From: Porticoccaceae bacterium
Lineage (GTDB): Bacteria > Pseudomonadota > Gammaproteobacteria > Pseudomonadales > Porticoccaceae
Direction of reading: 5' to 3'
DNA: 15,848 nt
Assembly: GCA_023255165.1 (NCBI GenBank)
Contig: JALRJD010000074.1
Span: forward strand, 1-15,848
The position numbers and the translations under genes are program-made. How positions within the stretch are numbered: position 1 is the first letter of the stretch; each line of letters begins with the position of its first letter. Below are positions 4,732-11,844 of the stretch, in pieces. The notes under the pieces were generated by a model, which worked only from the letters and a program-made list of their open reading frames with translations, was not told where the DNA came from and did not search any database.

Positions 4732-7577
4732 TAGTGACGAGCTTCCTGCAACAGCTTCTGTTGTTGCTGATCAAAGGATTTTTGCCGCGCCTGCCAATTA
4801 GAGGGTGCGGTAACCTTGCTGATCTGCACAGCGGTCACTTTGTACTCCGGGCAGTTGGTAGCCCAGTCGCTATTGTCCGTGGTAATCACATTGGCGCCGG
4901 AAACCGGATGATGGAATGTGGTGTAAACCACGCCCGGTTTAACCCGCTCGGTCACATTGGCGCGCAACACGGTGTCACCAACCCGGCTATTAATGCCGAC
5001 CCAGTCGCCGTGATTAATACCGCGTTCCTCAGCGTCGTGGGGATGGATTTCCAGCAGATCTTCGGCGTGCCAGGAGCTGTTCTCAGTGCGTCGCGTCTGG
5101 GCGCCCACATTGTATTGCGAGAGGATACGGCCAGTGGTCAGCAGCAGAGGGAACTTGCGGTTGGCGCGCTCTTCAGTGGGCACATATTCGGTCATGGCAA
5201 AGAAGCCTTTGCCGCGCACAAACTGGTCGATATGCATAATCGGCGTACCCAGCGGCGTGTTGTCGTTGCACGGCCACTGAATGCTGCCCTGCTGATCGAG
5301 CTTGTCGTAAGAGACGCCCTTAAAGGTCGGGGTCAGGCGCGCAATCTCATCCATAATTTCAGATGGGTGGCTGTAATCCATCTTACAGCCGAGTGCATTA
5401 GCCAGCGCCATGGTGCCTTCCCAGTCCGCTTTGCCGCTTAGTGGTGGCATGGCTTTGCGCACTCGTGAGATGCGTCGCTCGGCATTGGTAAAAGTGCCAT
5501 CTTTCTCCAGGAATGAAGCGCCGGGCAAAAATACATGGGCAAATTTGGCGGTTTCATTAAGGAAAATATCCTGCACGACCAGGCAGTCGAGCGCGCGCAG
5601 TGCCGCCTCGACATGCTGCGTGTTGGGGTCGGACTGGGCGATATCTTCACCCTGACAGTAGAGCCCTTTAAATTCACCTTCGATGGCGGCATCAAACATA
5701 TTGGGAATGCGCAACCCTGGCTCGGCATCCAATGTTACGCCCCACTCACCCTCAAACAGTGAGCGCGTGGCGCCATCGGAAATATGTCGATAGCCAGGCA
5801 ACTCGTGGGGGAACGAGCCCATATCGCAAGAGCCCTGCACATTGTTCTGTCCGCGCATCGGGTTGACACCCACGCCCTCGCGGCCAATATTGCCGGTCAA
5901 CATGGCGAGATTGGCAATGCCCATCACCGCGGTGGAGCCCTGACTGTGCTCGGTAACGCCCAGGCCGTAAAAAATAGCACCGTTGCCGCCGGTGGCGTAG
6001 AGTCGTGCCGCTGCGCGCAGGTCGGCAGCAGGCACACCGCTAAACTGCTCGGTGTTTTCCGGTGAATGACGGGGATCGGCAATAAAGGCTTTCCACTTTT
6101 CGAACTCGGCCACATCGCAGCGATCAATAATGTAATCTCGGGCCTCAAGGCCTTCGCTAACAATCACATTAGCCAGTGCATTGAGCACCACCACATTGGT
6201 GCCGGGACGGACTGGCAGATGGTAGTCGGCACGAATATGCGGTGCACTGACCAGCTCGATTTTGCGCGGGTCGATCACAATCAGCTTGGCGCCTTCACGC
6301 AGGCGACGCTTGAGTCGCGAGCCAAATACCGGGTGCGCTTCGGTGGGGTTGGCGCCCATCACTACCACCACATCGGCCTCGGCCACGGAAGCAAAAGTCT
6401 GGGTTCCGGCGGATTCACCGAGGGTGGTTTTCAGGCCAAAACCTGTGGGTGAATGGCAGACCCGCGCGCAGGTGTCGACATTATTATTGCCAAACCCGGC
6501 GCGAACCATTTTCTGCACCAGATAAACCTCTTCATTGGTGCAGCGCGAGGAGGAGATCGCGCCAATGCTGGTGCGGCCATACTCGGCCTGAATCGCTTTA
6601 AAACGCTGGGCGGTATAGGCCACGGCTTCATCCCAGGAGACTTCGCGCCAGGGGTCGTCGATGCTGTCGCGAATCATCGGCGCGGTGATACGGTCTTTGT
6701 GGGTGGCGTAACCAAAGGCAAAGCGGCCTTTAACACAGGCATGCCCTTCGTTGGCCTTGCCATCTTTATAAGGAGTCATGCGCACAACCTGATTGCCCTT
6801 CATCTCGGCCTTAAACGAACAGCCAACGCCGCAGTAGGCACAGGTGGTGATGACAGAGTGCTCGGGCTTGCCAGATTCGATAATACTTTTTTCAGTCAGG
6901 GTAGCAGTTGGGCAGGCATTGACACAGGCGCCACAGGAGACGCACTCGGAATCCATAAAGGCTTCGGCCTGACCGGCACTGACTTTGGATTCAAAGCCGC
7001 GGCCATCGATGGTTAGCGCAAAGGTGCCCTGCACTTCTTCACAGGCGCGCACGCAGCGCGAGCAGACGATGCACTTGGAGGCATCAAAGGTGAAATAGGG
7101 ATTCGACTCATCTTTTTCGGCCGCCAGATGATTGTCACCATCAAAACCATAGCGCACCGAGCGCAGACCCAGCTCACCGGCGGTGTCCTGCAGTTCGCAG
7201 TCGCCATTGGTGGGGCAGGTCAGGCAGTCGAGCGGATGATCGGAGATATACAACTCCATCACATTGCGGCGCAGTTTGGCGATATCGTCGGACTGGGTTT
7301 TGACCTCCATCCCAGCTTCCACCGTAGTGGTGCAGGAAGCGGGGAAACCACGACGACCTTCGATCTGCACCAGGCAGACGCGGCAGGAACCGAACGATTT
7401 AAGCTGGTCGGTGGCGCAGAGCCGGGGGATTTTTACCCCGCTTTCGGCGGCGGCGCGCATCACTGAGGTGCCCTCGGGCACAGTAACCTTCACGCCATCA
7501 ATGCTCAGGGTAACCAACTGGGCGCTGGTGCTGGCCGGAGTGCCGTAATCTGCTTGCGGTTCGTAAAATTCCAACAT
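4731..7577 (-). CDS. fdsA: NAD-dependent formate dehydrogenase, molybdenum catalytic alpha subunit FdsA
   Basis: FdsA oxidises formate to CO2 at a bis-MGD molybdenum centre and passes electrons through FeS clusters to FdsB. The 948-residue product is close to known FdsA proteins. In order it shows a plant-type [2Fe-2S] domain (C54, C65, C68, C82), a NuoG-like Cys3His cluster (H114, C118, C121, C127), and two ferredoxin-type [4Fe-4S] motifs (C169/172/175/179 and C212/215/218/222). Next comes the proximal [4Fe-4S] of the molybdopterin domain (C246, C249, C253, C281), then NVDTCARVCHSPTG with C374 as molybdenum ligand and H375 beside it. The ligand codon is TGC, so this is a cysteine and not a selenocysteine enzyme. 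The ATG at 7577 lies one base after the fdsB stop (TAAGATG); codons upstream fall inside fdsB. The full FdsA-type N-terminal cluster set, with FdsB, FdsG and FdsD beside it, separates it from membrane FDHs and from NuoG. Confidence 0.97.
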   Translation of the reverse strand: MLEFYEPQADYGTPASTSAQLVTLSIDGVKVTVPEGTSVMRAAAESGVKIPRLCATDQLKSFGSCRVCLVQIEGRRGFPASCTTTVEAGMEVKTQSDDIAKLRRNVMELYISDHPLDCLTCPTNGDCELQDTAGELGLRSVRYGFDGDNHLAAEKDESNPYFTFDASKCIVCSRCVRACEEVQGTFALTIDGRGFESKVSAGQAEAFMDSECVSCGACVNACPTATLTEKSIIESGKPEHSVITTCAYCGVGCSFKAEMKGNQVVRMTPYKDGKANEGHACVKGRFAFGYATHKDRITAPMIRDSIDDPWREVSWDEAVAYTAQRFKAIQAEYGRTSIGAISSSRCTNEEVYLVQKMVRAGFGNNNVDTCARVCHSPTGFGLKTTLGESAGTQTFASVAEADVVVVMGANPTEAHPVFGSRLKRRLREGAKLIVIDPRKIELVSAPHIRADYHLPVRPGTNVVVLNALANVIVSEGLEARDYIIDRCDVAEFEKWKAFIADPRHSPENTEQFSGVPAADLRAAARLYATGGNGAIFYGLGVTEHSQGSTAVMGIANLAMLTGNIGREGVGVNPMRGQNNVQGSCDMGSFPHELPGYRHISDGATRSLFEGEWGVTLDAEPGLRIPNMFDAAIEGEFKGLYCQGEDIAQSDPNTQHVEAALRALDCLVVQDIFLNETAKFAHVFLPGASFLEKDGTFTNAERRISRVRKAMPPLSGKADWEGTMALANALGCKMDYSHPSEIMDEIARLTPTFKGVSYDKLDQQGSIQWPCNDNTPLGTPIMHIDQFVRGKGFFAMTEYVPTEERANRKFPLLLTTGRILSQYNVGAQTRRTENSSWHAEDLLEIHPHDAEERGINHGDWVGINSRVGDTVLRANVTERVKPGVVYTTFHHPVSGANVITTDNSDWATNCPEYKVTAVQISKVTAPSNWQARQKSFDQQQQKLLQEARH

Positions 7578-7578
7578 C

Positions 7579-9093
7579 TTAATTGCCTGCGAAGTCGTCG
7601 GGGAAATGCTGCAGCGCACTGCGCACTGGGAACGGCGTCATGCCACCCATCGCGCAGAGTGAGCCCATTTCCATGGTGTCACACAGTTCGTGCAACAAAA
7701 TTAAATTATTGTCGCGGTTATCGTTGGCGACGATTCGGTCGATGACCTCAACGCCGCGCACCGAACCAATTCGGCATGGGGTGCATTTACCACAGGATTC
7801 GGCAACACAGAATTCCATGGCAAACCTGGCCTGAGCGGCCATATCAACACTGTCATCAAATACCACAATACCGCCGTGGCCGATCATTGCCTTGATCGCG
7901 GCAAAGGCTTCGTAATCCATTGGCGTGTCCCACTGCGACTCGGGCAGAAAGGCGCCCAATGGGCCGCCCACCTGAATCGCGCGAATCGGACGGCCACTGT
8001 AAGTGCCTTGCCCATACTCCTCGACCACCTCGCGCAAGGTCACACCAAAGGCCAGCTCGATCAGACCGCCGCGCTTGATATTACCCGCCAGCTGAATCGC
8101 CAGCGTGCCCCGCGAACGCCCCATGCCAAAGTTTTGATAGGCAGCTGCGCCCTGGGCCAGAATGGTCGACACCGCGGCCAGCGTCAGCACATTGTTTACC
8201 ACGGTGGGTTTGCCAAACAGCCCTTCAATCGCTGGCAGCGGCGGCTTGGCGCGAACCATGCCGCGTTTGCCTTCAAGGCTTTCAAGCAAGGAGGTCTCTT
8301 CACCGCAGATATAGGCGCCAGCGCCGAGGCGTACTTCCAGACGGAAGGTTTTGCCCGAGCCCTGAATATTGTCACCGAGAAAATTGGCTTCAGTGGCGCG
8401 GTCGATCGCGGCATTGAGCAGTTTGTGGGCAACCGGATACTCGGAGCGCAGATAGATATAACCCTGATCGGCGCCTACTGCGAGACCGGCAATGATCATG
8501 CCCTCAATTAGTTGATAGGGGTCGGCTTCCATCACCAGACGATCGGCAAAGGTACCGGAGTCGCCCTCGTCCGCGTTGCAGACAATATATTTTTGCCCGG
8601 CGGCACAGTCGTGCACGGTTTGCCATTTAATGCCGGCCGGGAATGCCGCACCACCACGACCACGCAGGCCCGACTCTTTTACCTGATCGACAATCTGCTG
8701 GCCGCTCATGGCCAGCGCATTGCGCAGCCCGGTAAAGCCATCCAGTCGCTGATAATTGTCCAAACACAATGGGTCACCTTCACCAGCGCGGGCATAGGTC
8801 AAACGCTGTTGGGATTTAAGGTAGGGAATCTCGGCGACCTCGCCCTGATAGAGCGGATGAGCGCTGGCATTATTTTCAACCGCCTCAAGAATGCCGGCAA
8901 TATCTGCGGCGCAAACCGGGCCAAAACCGATGCGCCCCTGATCGGTTTCAACTTCCAGCAGCGGCTCAAGCCAGAACAGGCCTCTGGAACCATTGCGAAC
9001 CGGTTCGATGCCGGCACTGCGCAGCGCAGCCGCTACATCATCGGCGCCAAGCGCCAGTGCGGTAGTGTCCTGAGGGATATAAAAGCGGCTCAT
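7579..9093 (-). CDS. fdsB: NAD-dependent formate dehydrogenase, flavin/NAD beta subunit FdsB
   Basis: FdsB is the diaphorase subunit related to NuoF. It takes electrons from the FeS chain through FMN and reduces NAD+. The 504-residue protein has an N-terminal thioredoxin-like region (1-120). It is followed by the FMN/NAD fold with GLRGRGGAAFPAGIKW (142-157), CNADEGDSGTFADR (172-185), GAGAYICGEETSLLESLEGKRG (257-278) and KPPLP (283-287). The [4Fe-4S] site is SCGKCTPCRIGS with C434, C437 and C440, completed by C480 in SLCAMGG. The ATG at 9093 overlaps the fdsG stop as ATGA. NuoF and hydrogenase HoxF share these motifs; the neighbouring FdsA and FdsD make the Fds assignment. Confidence 0.96.
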   Translation of the reverse strand: MSRFYIPQDTTALALGADDVAAALRSAGIEPVRNGSRGLFWLEPLLEVETDQGRIGFGPVCAADIAGILEAVENNASAHPLYQGEVAEIPYLKSQQRLTYARAGEGDPLCLDNYQRLDGFTGLRNALAMSGQQIVDQVKESGLRGRGGAAFPAGIKWQTVHDCAAGQKYIVCNADEGDSGTFADRLVMEADPYQLIEGMIIAGLAVGADQGYIYLRSEYPVAHKLLNAAIDRATEANFLGDNIQGSGKTFRLEVRLGAGAYICGEETSLLESLEGKRGMVRAKPPLPAIEGLFGKPTVVNNVLTLAAVSTILAQGAAAYQNFGMGRSRGTLAIQLAGNIKRGGLIELAFGVTLREVVEEYGQGTYSGRPIRAIQVGGPLGAFLPESQWDTPMDYEAFAAIKAMIGHGGIVVFDDSVDMAAQARFAMEFCVAESCGKCTPCRIGSVRGVEVIDRIVANDNRDNNLILLHELCDTMEMGSLCAMGGMTPFPVRSALQHFPDDFAGN

Positions 9094-9566
9094 CGGGCAA
9101 TCTCCTGACTGTCCGCAAGCTCGCTGATCAATGCATCAAAGCGCGTCTGATCAACCCGCGCGTAGACATTGTCGTCGATGCGCATCGAGGGCGAGCAGGC
9201 GCAGTTGCCGAGACAGTAGACCGGCTCAAGGCTGATCTTGCCATCGGCGGTGGTTTCGCCGTAATCGATTCCCAGCGCGGCTTTGGCATGACTTTCCAGC
9301 TCGCGGGAACCCATCGCCTGGCAGGCTTCGGAGCGGCAAATCTGCACACTGTGGCGTCCAACAGGATGGGTTTTAAAATCGTGATAAAAACTGATTACGC
9401 CATGCACTTCGGCGCGTGACAGATTAAGGCCGCGGGCAATAAGGGGCACCGCATTGTCCGGCACATAACCAATCTCGGCCTGGATGGCGTGCAGTAGAGG
9501 CAGCATTGCGCCTGGCAGATCCTTGAATTGATCCACCAGCGTGCTGATTTTCAGCTCAGAACTCAA
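9090..9566 (-). CDS. fdsG: NAD-dependent formate dehydrogenase, gamma subunit FdsG ([2Fe-2S], NuoE-like)
   Basis: FdsG is the NuoE-like thioredoxin-fold [2Fe-2S] subunit that pairs with FdsB. In the 158-residue product the four ligands are C77 and C82 (ICRSEACQAMG) and C118 and C122 (YCLGNCAC). The conserved LNLSRAEVHGVISFYHDF at about 47-64 and LPGAMLPLLHAIQAEIGYVPD at 17-37 match the family closely. No ATG suits the N-terminus. I use the TTG at 9566-9564, which is preceded by AAGGGGG with 8 bases of spacing and gives a normal length. A GTG ten codons later (about 9536) is a weaker alternative. It is the first gene of the fds cluster. No LysR-type fdsR regulator gene lies beside it, unlike some relatives. 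Confidence 0.93.
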   Translation of the reverse strand: MSSELKISTLVDQFKDLPGAMLPLLHAIQAEIGYVPDNAVPLIARGLNLSRAEVHGVISFYHDFKTHPVGRHSVQICRSEACQAMGSRELESHAKAALGIDYGETTADGKISLEPVYCLGNCACSPSMRIDDNVYARVDQTRFDALISELADSQEIAR

Positions 9567-9574
9567 ACGTCCTA

Positions 9575-9581
9575 CCCCCTT
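9575..9581 (-). promoter_or_regulatory. Ribosome binding site supporting the fdsG TTG start
   Basis: AAGGGGG on the minus strand ends 8 bases before the TTG at 9566. It supports a rare start codon for the first gene of the fds operon, since no ATG is available near the conserved N-terminus. Confidence 0.5.
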
Positions 9582-9652
9582 CTGTTATGGTCTTCACCCA
9601 ATGGTGCGGGCTCTTTGATGGCGGCAGTTTAGCACTTTGAAAACAGAGGCTC

Positions 9653-9686
9653 GTCGCACCTAAGCGACTCTTATTTATCTAATAAG
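9653..9686 (-). terminator. Two adjacent small hairpins between fghA and fdsG, possible weak terminator
   Basis: The 138-base gap 9567-9704 holds two neighbouring inverted repeats: GTCGC/GCGAC (9653-9657 and 9664-9668) and CTTATT/AATAAG (9670-9675 and 9681-9686). Read leftward, the GC-rich hairpin is followed by a short CTGTTTTC at some distance, so this is at best a weak terminator after fghA. The rest of the gap must carry any fds promoter, but I found no convincing -35/-10 pair. Confidence 0.25.
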
Positions 9687-9704
9687 CACCGCTTCTCTGA
9701 AAGC

Positions 9705-10592
9705 TTAAGCCAAAGCGCGCGCATGGAAGGCGATATGCTCGCCAATAAAACTGGCGATAAAAAAGTAACTGTGGTCGTAGCCCTCTTGCATCCTAATCTG
9801 CATCGGGAATGCTGACTCTTGCGCGGCATCAATTAACATCCCGGTGTGTAGCTGTTGCTCGAGAAAACTATCCGCACTGCCCTGATCCACCAGCACCGGC
9901 ATGGCCGCCGCGCCCGCTTTCACCAACTCGACGCTATCGTGCTGCCGCCACTGGTCGCGATTGTCGCCCAGATAATGACTAAACACCTTTTCACCCCACG
10001 GACAGCTGACCGGCGAACAGATCGGCGCAAAGGCCGAAACCGACTGGAAGCGACCGGGATTTTTCAAGGCAATGGTCAACGCGCCGTGGCCGCCCATCGA
10101 GTGCCCGGAAATAGATATGCGCGAAGCGTCCACCGGAAACTCGGCATTAATCAACGCCGGCAACTCATCGACAATATAGCTGTACATTTGATAGTGCTGC
10201 GCCCAGGGCTGCTGGCTGGCATTGATATAAAACCCTGCACCAAGACCCATATCGTAGGCGCCATCGGGATCGTCGGCCACAGCTTCACCTCTGGGGCTGG
10301 TATCTGGACAGACAATGGCGATGCCATGCTCTGCTGCATATTGCTGCGCGCCGGCTTTTTGCACAAAATTTTCATCTGTGCAGGTCAATCCGGAGAGCCA
10401 ATAGAGCACAGGAACCGGACCCTGTTGCGCTTGCGGCGGCAGATAGATCGAGAAGTTCATCTCGCAATGCAATGTTGCCGACCAATGTTTGTAGCGCAGC
10501 TGCTGGCCGCCAAAACTGCGGTTGGCGGCGATCTGCTCGAGAGCCTGATCGGGAGTCTGACCGGGGGTCAAATCGAGAGTCTGGTCGCTCAT
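9705..10592 (-). CDS. fghA: S-formylglutathione hydrolase
   Basis: This alpha/beta hydrolase (esterase D / FrmB family) splits S-formylglutathione to glutathione and formate in the cytoplasm, the second step of glutathione-dependent formaldehyde oxidation. The catalytic triad is visible: S165 in GHSMGGHGA, D241 in DQGSADSFL, and H274 in YDHSYFF. SGLTCTDENF (67-76) and DTSPRGE (97-103) are family blocks. The protein has 295 residues, longer than the usual 280 or so. The excess is an N-terminal leader of four tetrapeptides (DQTL, DLTP, GQTP, DQAL) before the conserved LEQIAANRSFGG opening. The ATG at 10592 directly follows the adhC stop (TAGATG), so the pair is surely one operon. Its product, formate, is the substrate of the next cluster. 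Confidence 0.96.
   Translation of the reverse strand: MSDQTLDLTPGQTPDQALEQIAANRSFGGQQLRYKHWSATLHCEMNFSIYLPPQAQQGPVPVLYWLSGLTCTDENFVQKAGAQQYAAEHGIAIVCPDTSPRGEAVADDPDGAYDMGLGAGFYINASQQPWAQHYQMYSYIVDELPALINAEFPVDASRISISGHSMGGHGALTIALKNPGRFQSVSAFAPICSPVSCPWGEKVFSHYLGDNRDQWRQHDSVELVKAGAAAMPVLVDQGSADSFLEQQLHTGMLIDAAQESAFPMQIRMQEGYDHSYFFIASFIGEHIAFHARALA
10539..10586. repeat. 12-base tandem repeat, 4 units, at the fghA N-terminus
   Basis: Plus-strand units are gagagcctgatc (10539-10550), gggagtctgacc (10551-10562), gggggtcaaatc (10563-10574) and gagagtctggtc (10575-10586). In fghA they encode DQTL, DLTP, GQTP and DQAL, immediately after Met-Ser. Units are diverged but keep the 12-base phase throughout. 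Confidence 0.78.
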
Positions 10593-11699
10593 CTAAAATT
10601 CCACCACAGAACGAATACTCTCGCCCGCATGCATCAAATCAAAGGCCTTATTGATATCTTCAAGGGGCATTTTATGTGTGATCAGGTCATCGATATTGAT
10701 CTTGCCTTCCATATACCAGTCAACAATTCGCGGCACGTCGGTGCGACCGCGAGCGCCACCAAAGGCGGTGCCTCGCCAGGAGCGACCAGTGACCAGCTGG
10801 AATGGACGGGTGCTGATCTCTTTGCCGGCACCGGCGACACCGACAATGCAGCTCTCGCCCCAACCTTTATGGCAGCACTCCAGCGCCTGACGCATCACAT
10901 CGACATTGCCGATGCATTCAAAGCTGTAATCGACGCCACCGCCAGTCATCTGAATAATATGGTCAACCACATTCTCAACCTCCCGCGGATTGATAAAGTC
11001 GGTCATACCAAACTGTTTGCCCAGCGCCGCACGCGCGGGGTTGAGGTCGATACCGATAATACGTGTGGCGCCAACCATCTTCGCGCCCTGAATCACGTTC
11101 AAGCCAATACCGCCAAGACCAAATACAGCGACCGTGGAACCGGCTTCCACTTTCATGGTGAAGGCCACCGCACCAATACCAGTGGTCACGCCACAGCCGA
11201 TATAACAGATCTTGTCAAAGGGCGCGTCTTCGCGAACCTTGGCCAGCGAAATCTCCGGCAACACGGTGTAATTTGAGAATGTCGAACAACCCATATAGTG
11301 CAGGATCGGCTTGCCCTCAAAAGAGAAACGGCTGCTGCCGTCAGGCATTACACCCTGCCCCTGGGTGGCGCGCACCGCCTGACAGAGATTGGTTTTCGGG
11401 TTGAGGCAAAATTCGCATTCGCGACACTCGGCGGTGTAGAGCGGAATCACATGATCGCCTGGCTTTAATGTCTTCACACCTGGGCCAACTTCAACAACAA
11501 CCCCGGCACCCTCATGGCCGAGAATCGCCGGGAATGCACCCTCAGGGTCATCACCAGAGAGCGTAAATGCATCGGTGTGACAGACGCCGGTGGCTTTGAT
11601 CTCAACCAGAACCTCGCCTGCGCGTGGGCCGTCGAGGTCGACTTCGACCACTTCCAATGGTTTGCCTGCACCAAATGCAACTGCTGCTCGTGTTTTCAT
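10593..11699 (-). CDS. adhC: S-(hydroxymethyl)glutathione dehydrogenase / class III alcohol dehydrogenase
   Basis: This zinc-dependent dehydrogenase (FrmA/AdhC/FlhA) oxidises the spontaneous formaldehyde-glutathione adduct to S-formylglutathione with NAD+; class III enzymes of this type also reduce S-nitrosoglutathione. The 368-residue length is standard. Catalytic zinc ligands are C40 (GVCHTDAFT), H62 (GHEGAG) and C169 (IGCGVTTG). Structural zinc cysteines are C92, C95, C98 and C106. The NAD-binding GLGGIGLNV is at 194-202 with the acidic D218 that favours NAD over NADP. The ATG at 11699 follows a GGGGA Shine-Dalgarno with about 8 bases of spacing. It heads the leftward block and is divergent from the amidohydrolase. 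No frmR-type repressor gene lies alongside. Confidence 0.97.
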   Translation of the reverse strand: MKTRAAVAFGAGKPLEVVEVDLDGPRAGEVLVEIKATGVCHTDAFTLSGDDPEGAFPAILGHEGAGVVVEVGPGVKTLKPGDHVIPLYTAECRECEFCLNPKTNLCQAVRATQGQGVMPDGSSRFSFEGKPILHYMGCSTFSNYTVLPEISLAKVREDAPFDKICYIGCGVTTGIGAVAFTMKVEAGSTVAVFGLGGIGLNVIQGAKMVGATRIIGIDLNPARAALGKQFGMTDFINPREVENVVDHIIQMTGGGVDYSFECIGNVDVMRQALECCHKGWGESCIVGVAGAGKEISTRPFQLVTGRSWRGTAFGGARGRTDVPRIVDWYMEGKINIDDLITHKMPLEDINKAFDLMHAGESIRSVVEF

Positions 11700-11844
11700 A
11701 TTTTTATCCCCGGGTTAAATCGTTGTTTAGTCGTTGCGCCTCATAGTAATTTATTGCCATACCCGGTGAAACCCATTATTTTGCGACGGGCTCCAGACAG
11801 ATAACTCGATGTCGTAAAAATAGAAATTTAAAAAAGGCACGCAC
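11700..11844. other. Divergent intergenic region between adhC and the amidohydrolase gene
   Basis: This 145-base AT-rich gap must contain the promoters of both gene blocks. Each gene has a clear Shine-Dalgarno (GGGGA for adhC, AAAAGG for the amidohydrolase). I could not find a hexamer pair on either strand good enough to annotate, nor a clear operator palindrome. Confidence 0.5.

Noticed and set aside
4734..5441. Open frame of 235 codons on the plus strand opposite fdsA
   Set aside because: It is antisense to the conserved C-terminal domain of FdsA, with no family resemblance and no ribosome binding site.
6431..6476. Selenocysteine at the molybdenum ligand of the formate dehydrogenase
   Set aside because: The ligand codon reads TGC on the minus strand and no in-frame TGA occurs, so it is a cysteine enzyme and needs no SECIS element.
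4731..9566. The cluster as NADH dehydrogenase (NuoEFG) or a bidirectional hydrogenase diaphorase (HoxEFU)
   Set aside because: The large subunit has a complete bis-MGD domain with the CARVCH molybdenum ligand motif, and FdhD and FdsD follow it, so it is formate dehydrogenase.
9855..11276. Open frame of 473 codons on the plus strand opposite fghA and adhC
   Set aside because: It lies entirely antisense to two firmly identified enzymes, has no Shine-Dalgarno or recognisable motif, and has the His- and Ala-rich make-up typical of a frame shadowing a codon-biased gene.
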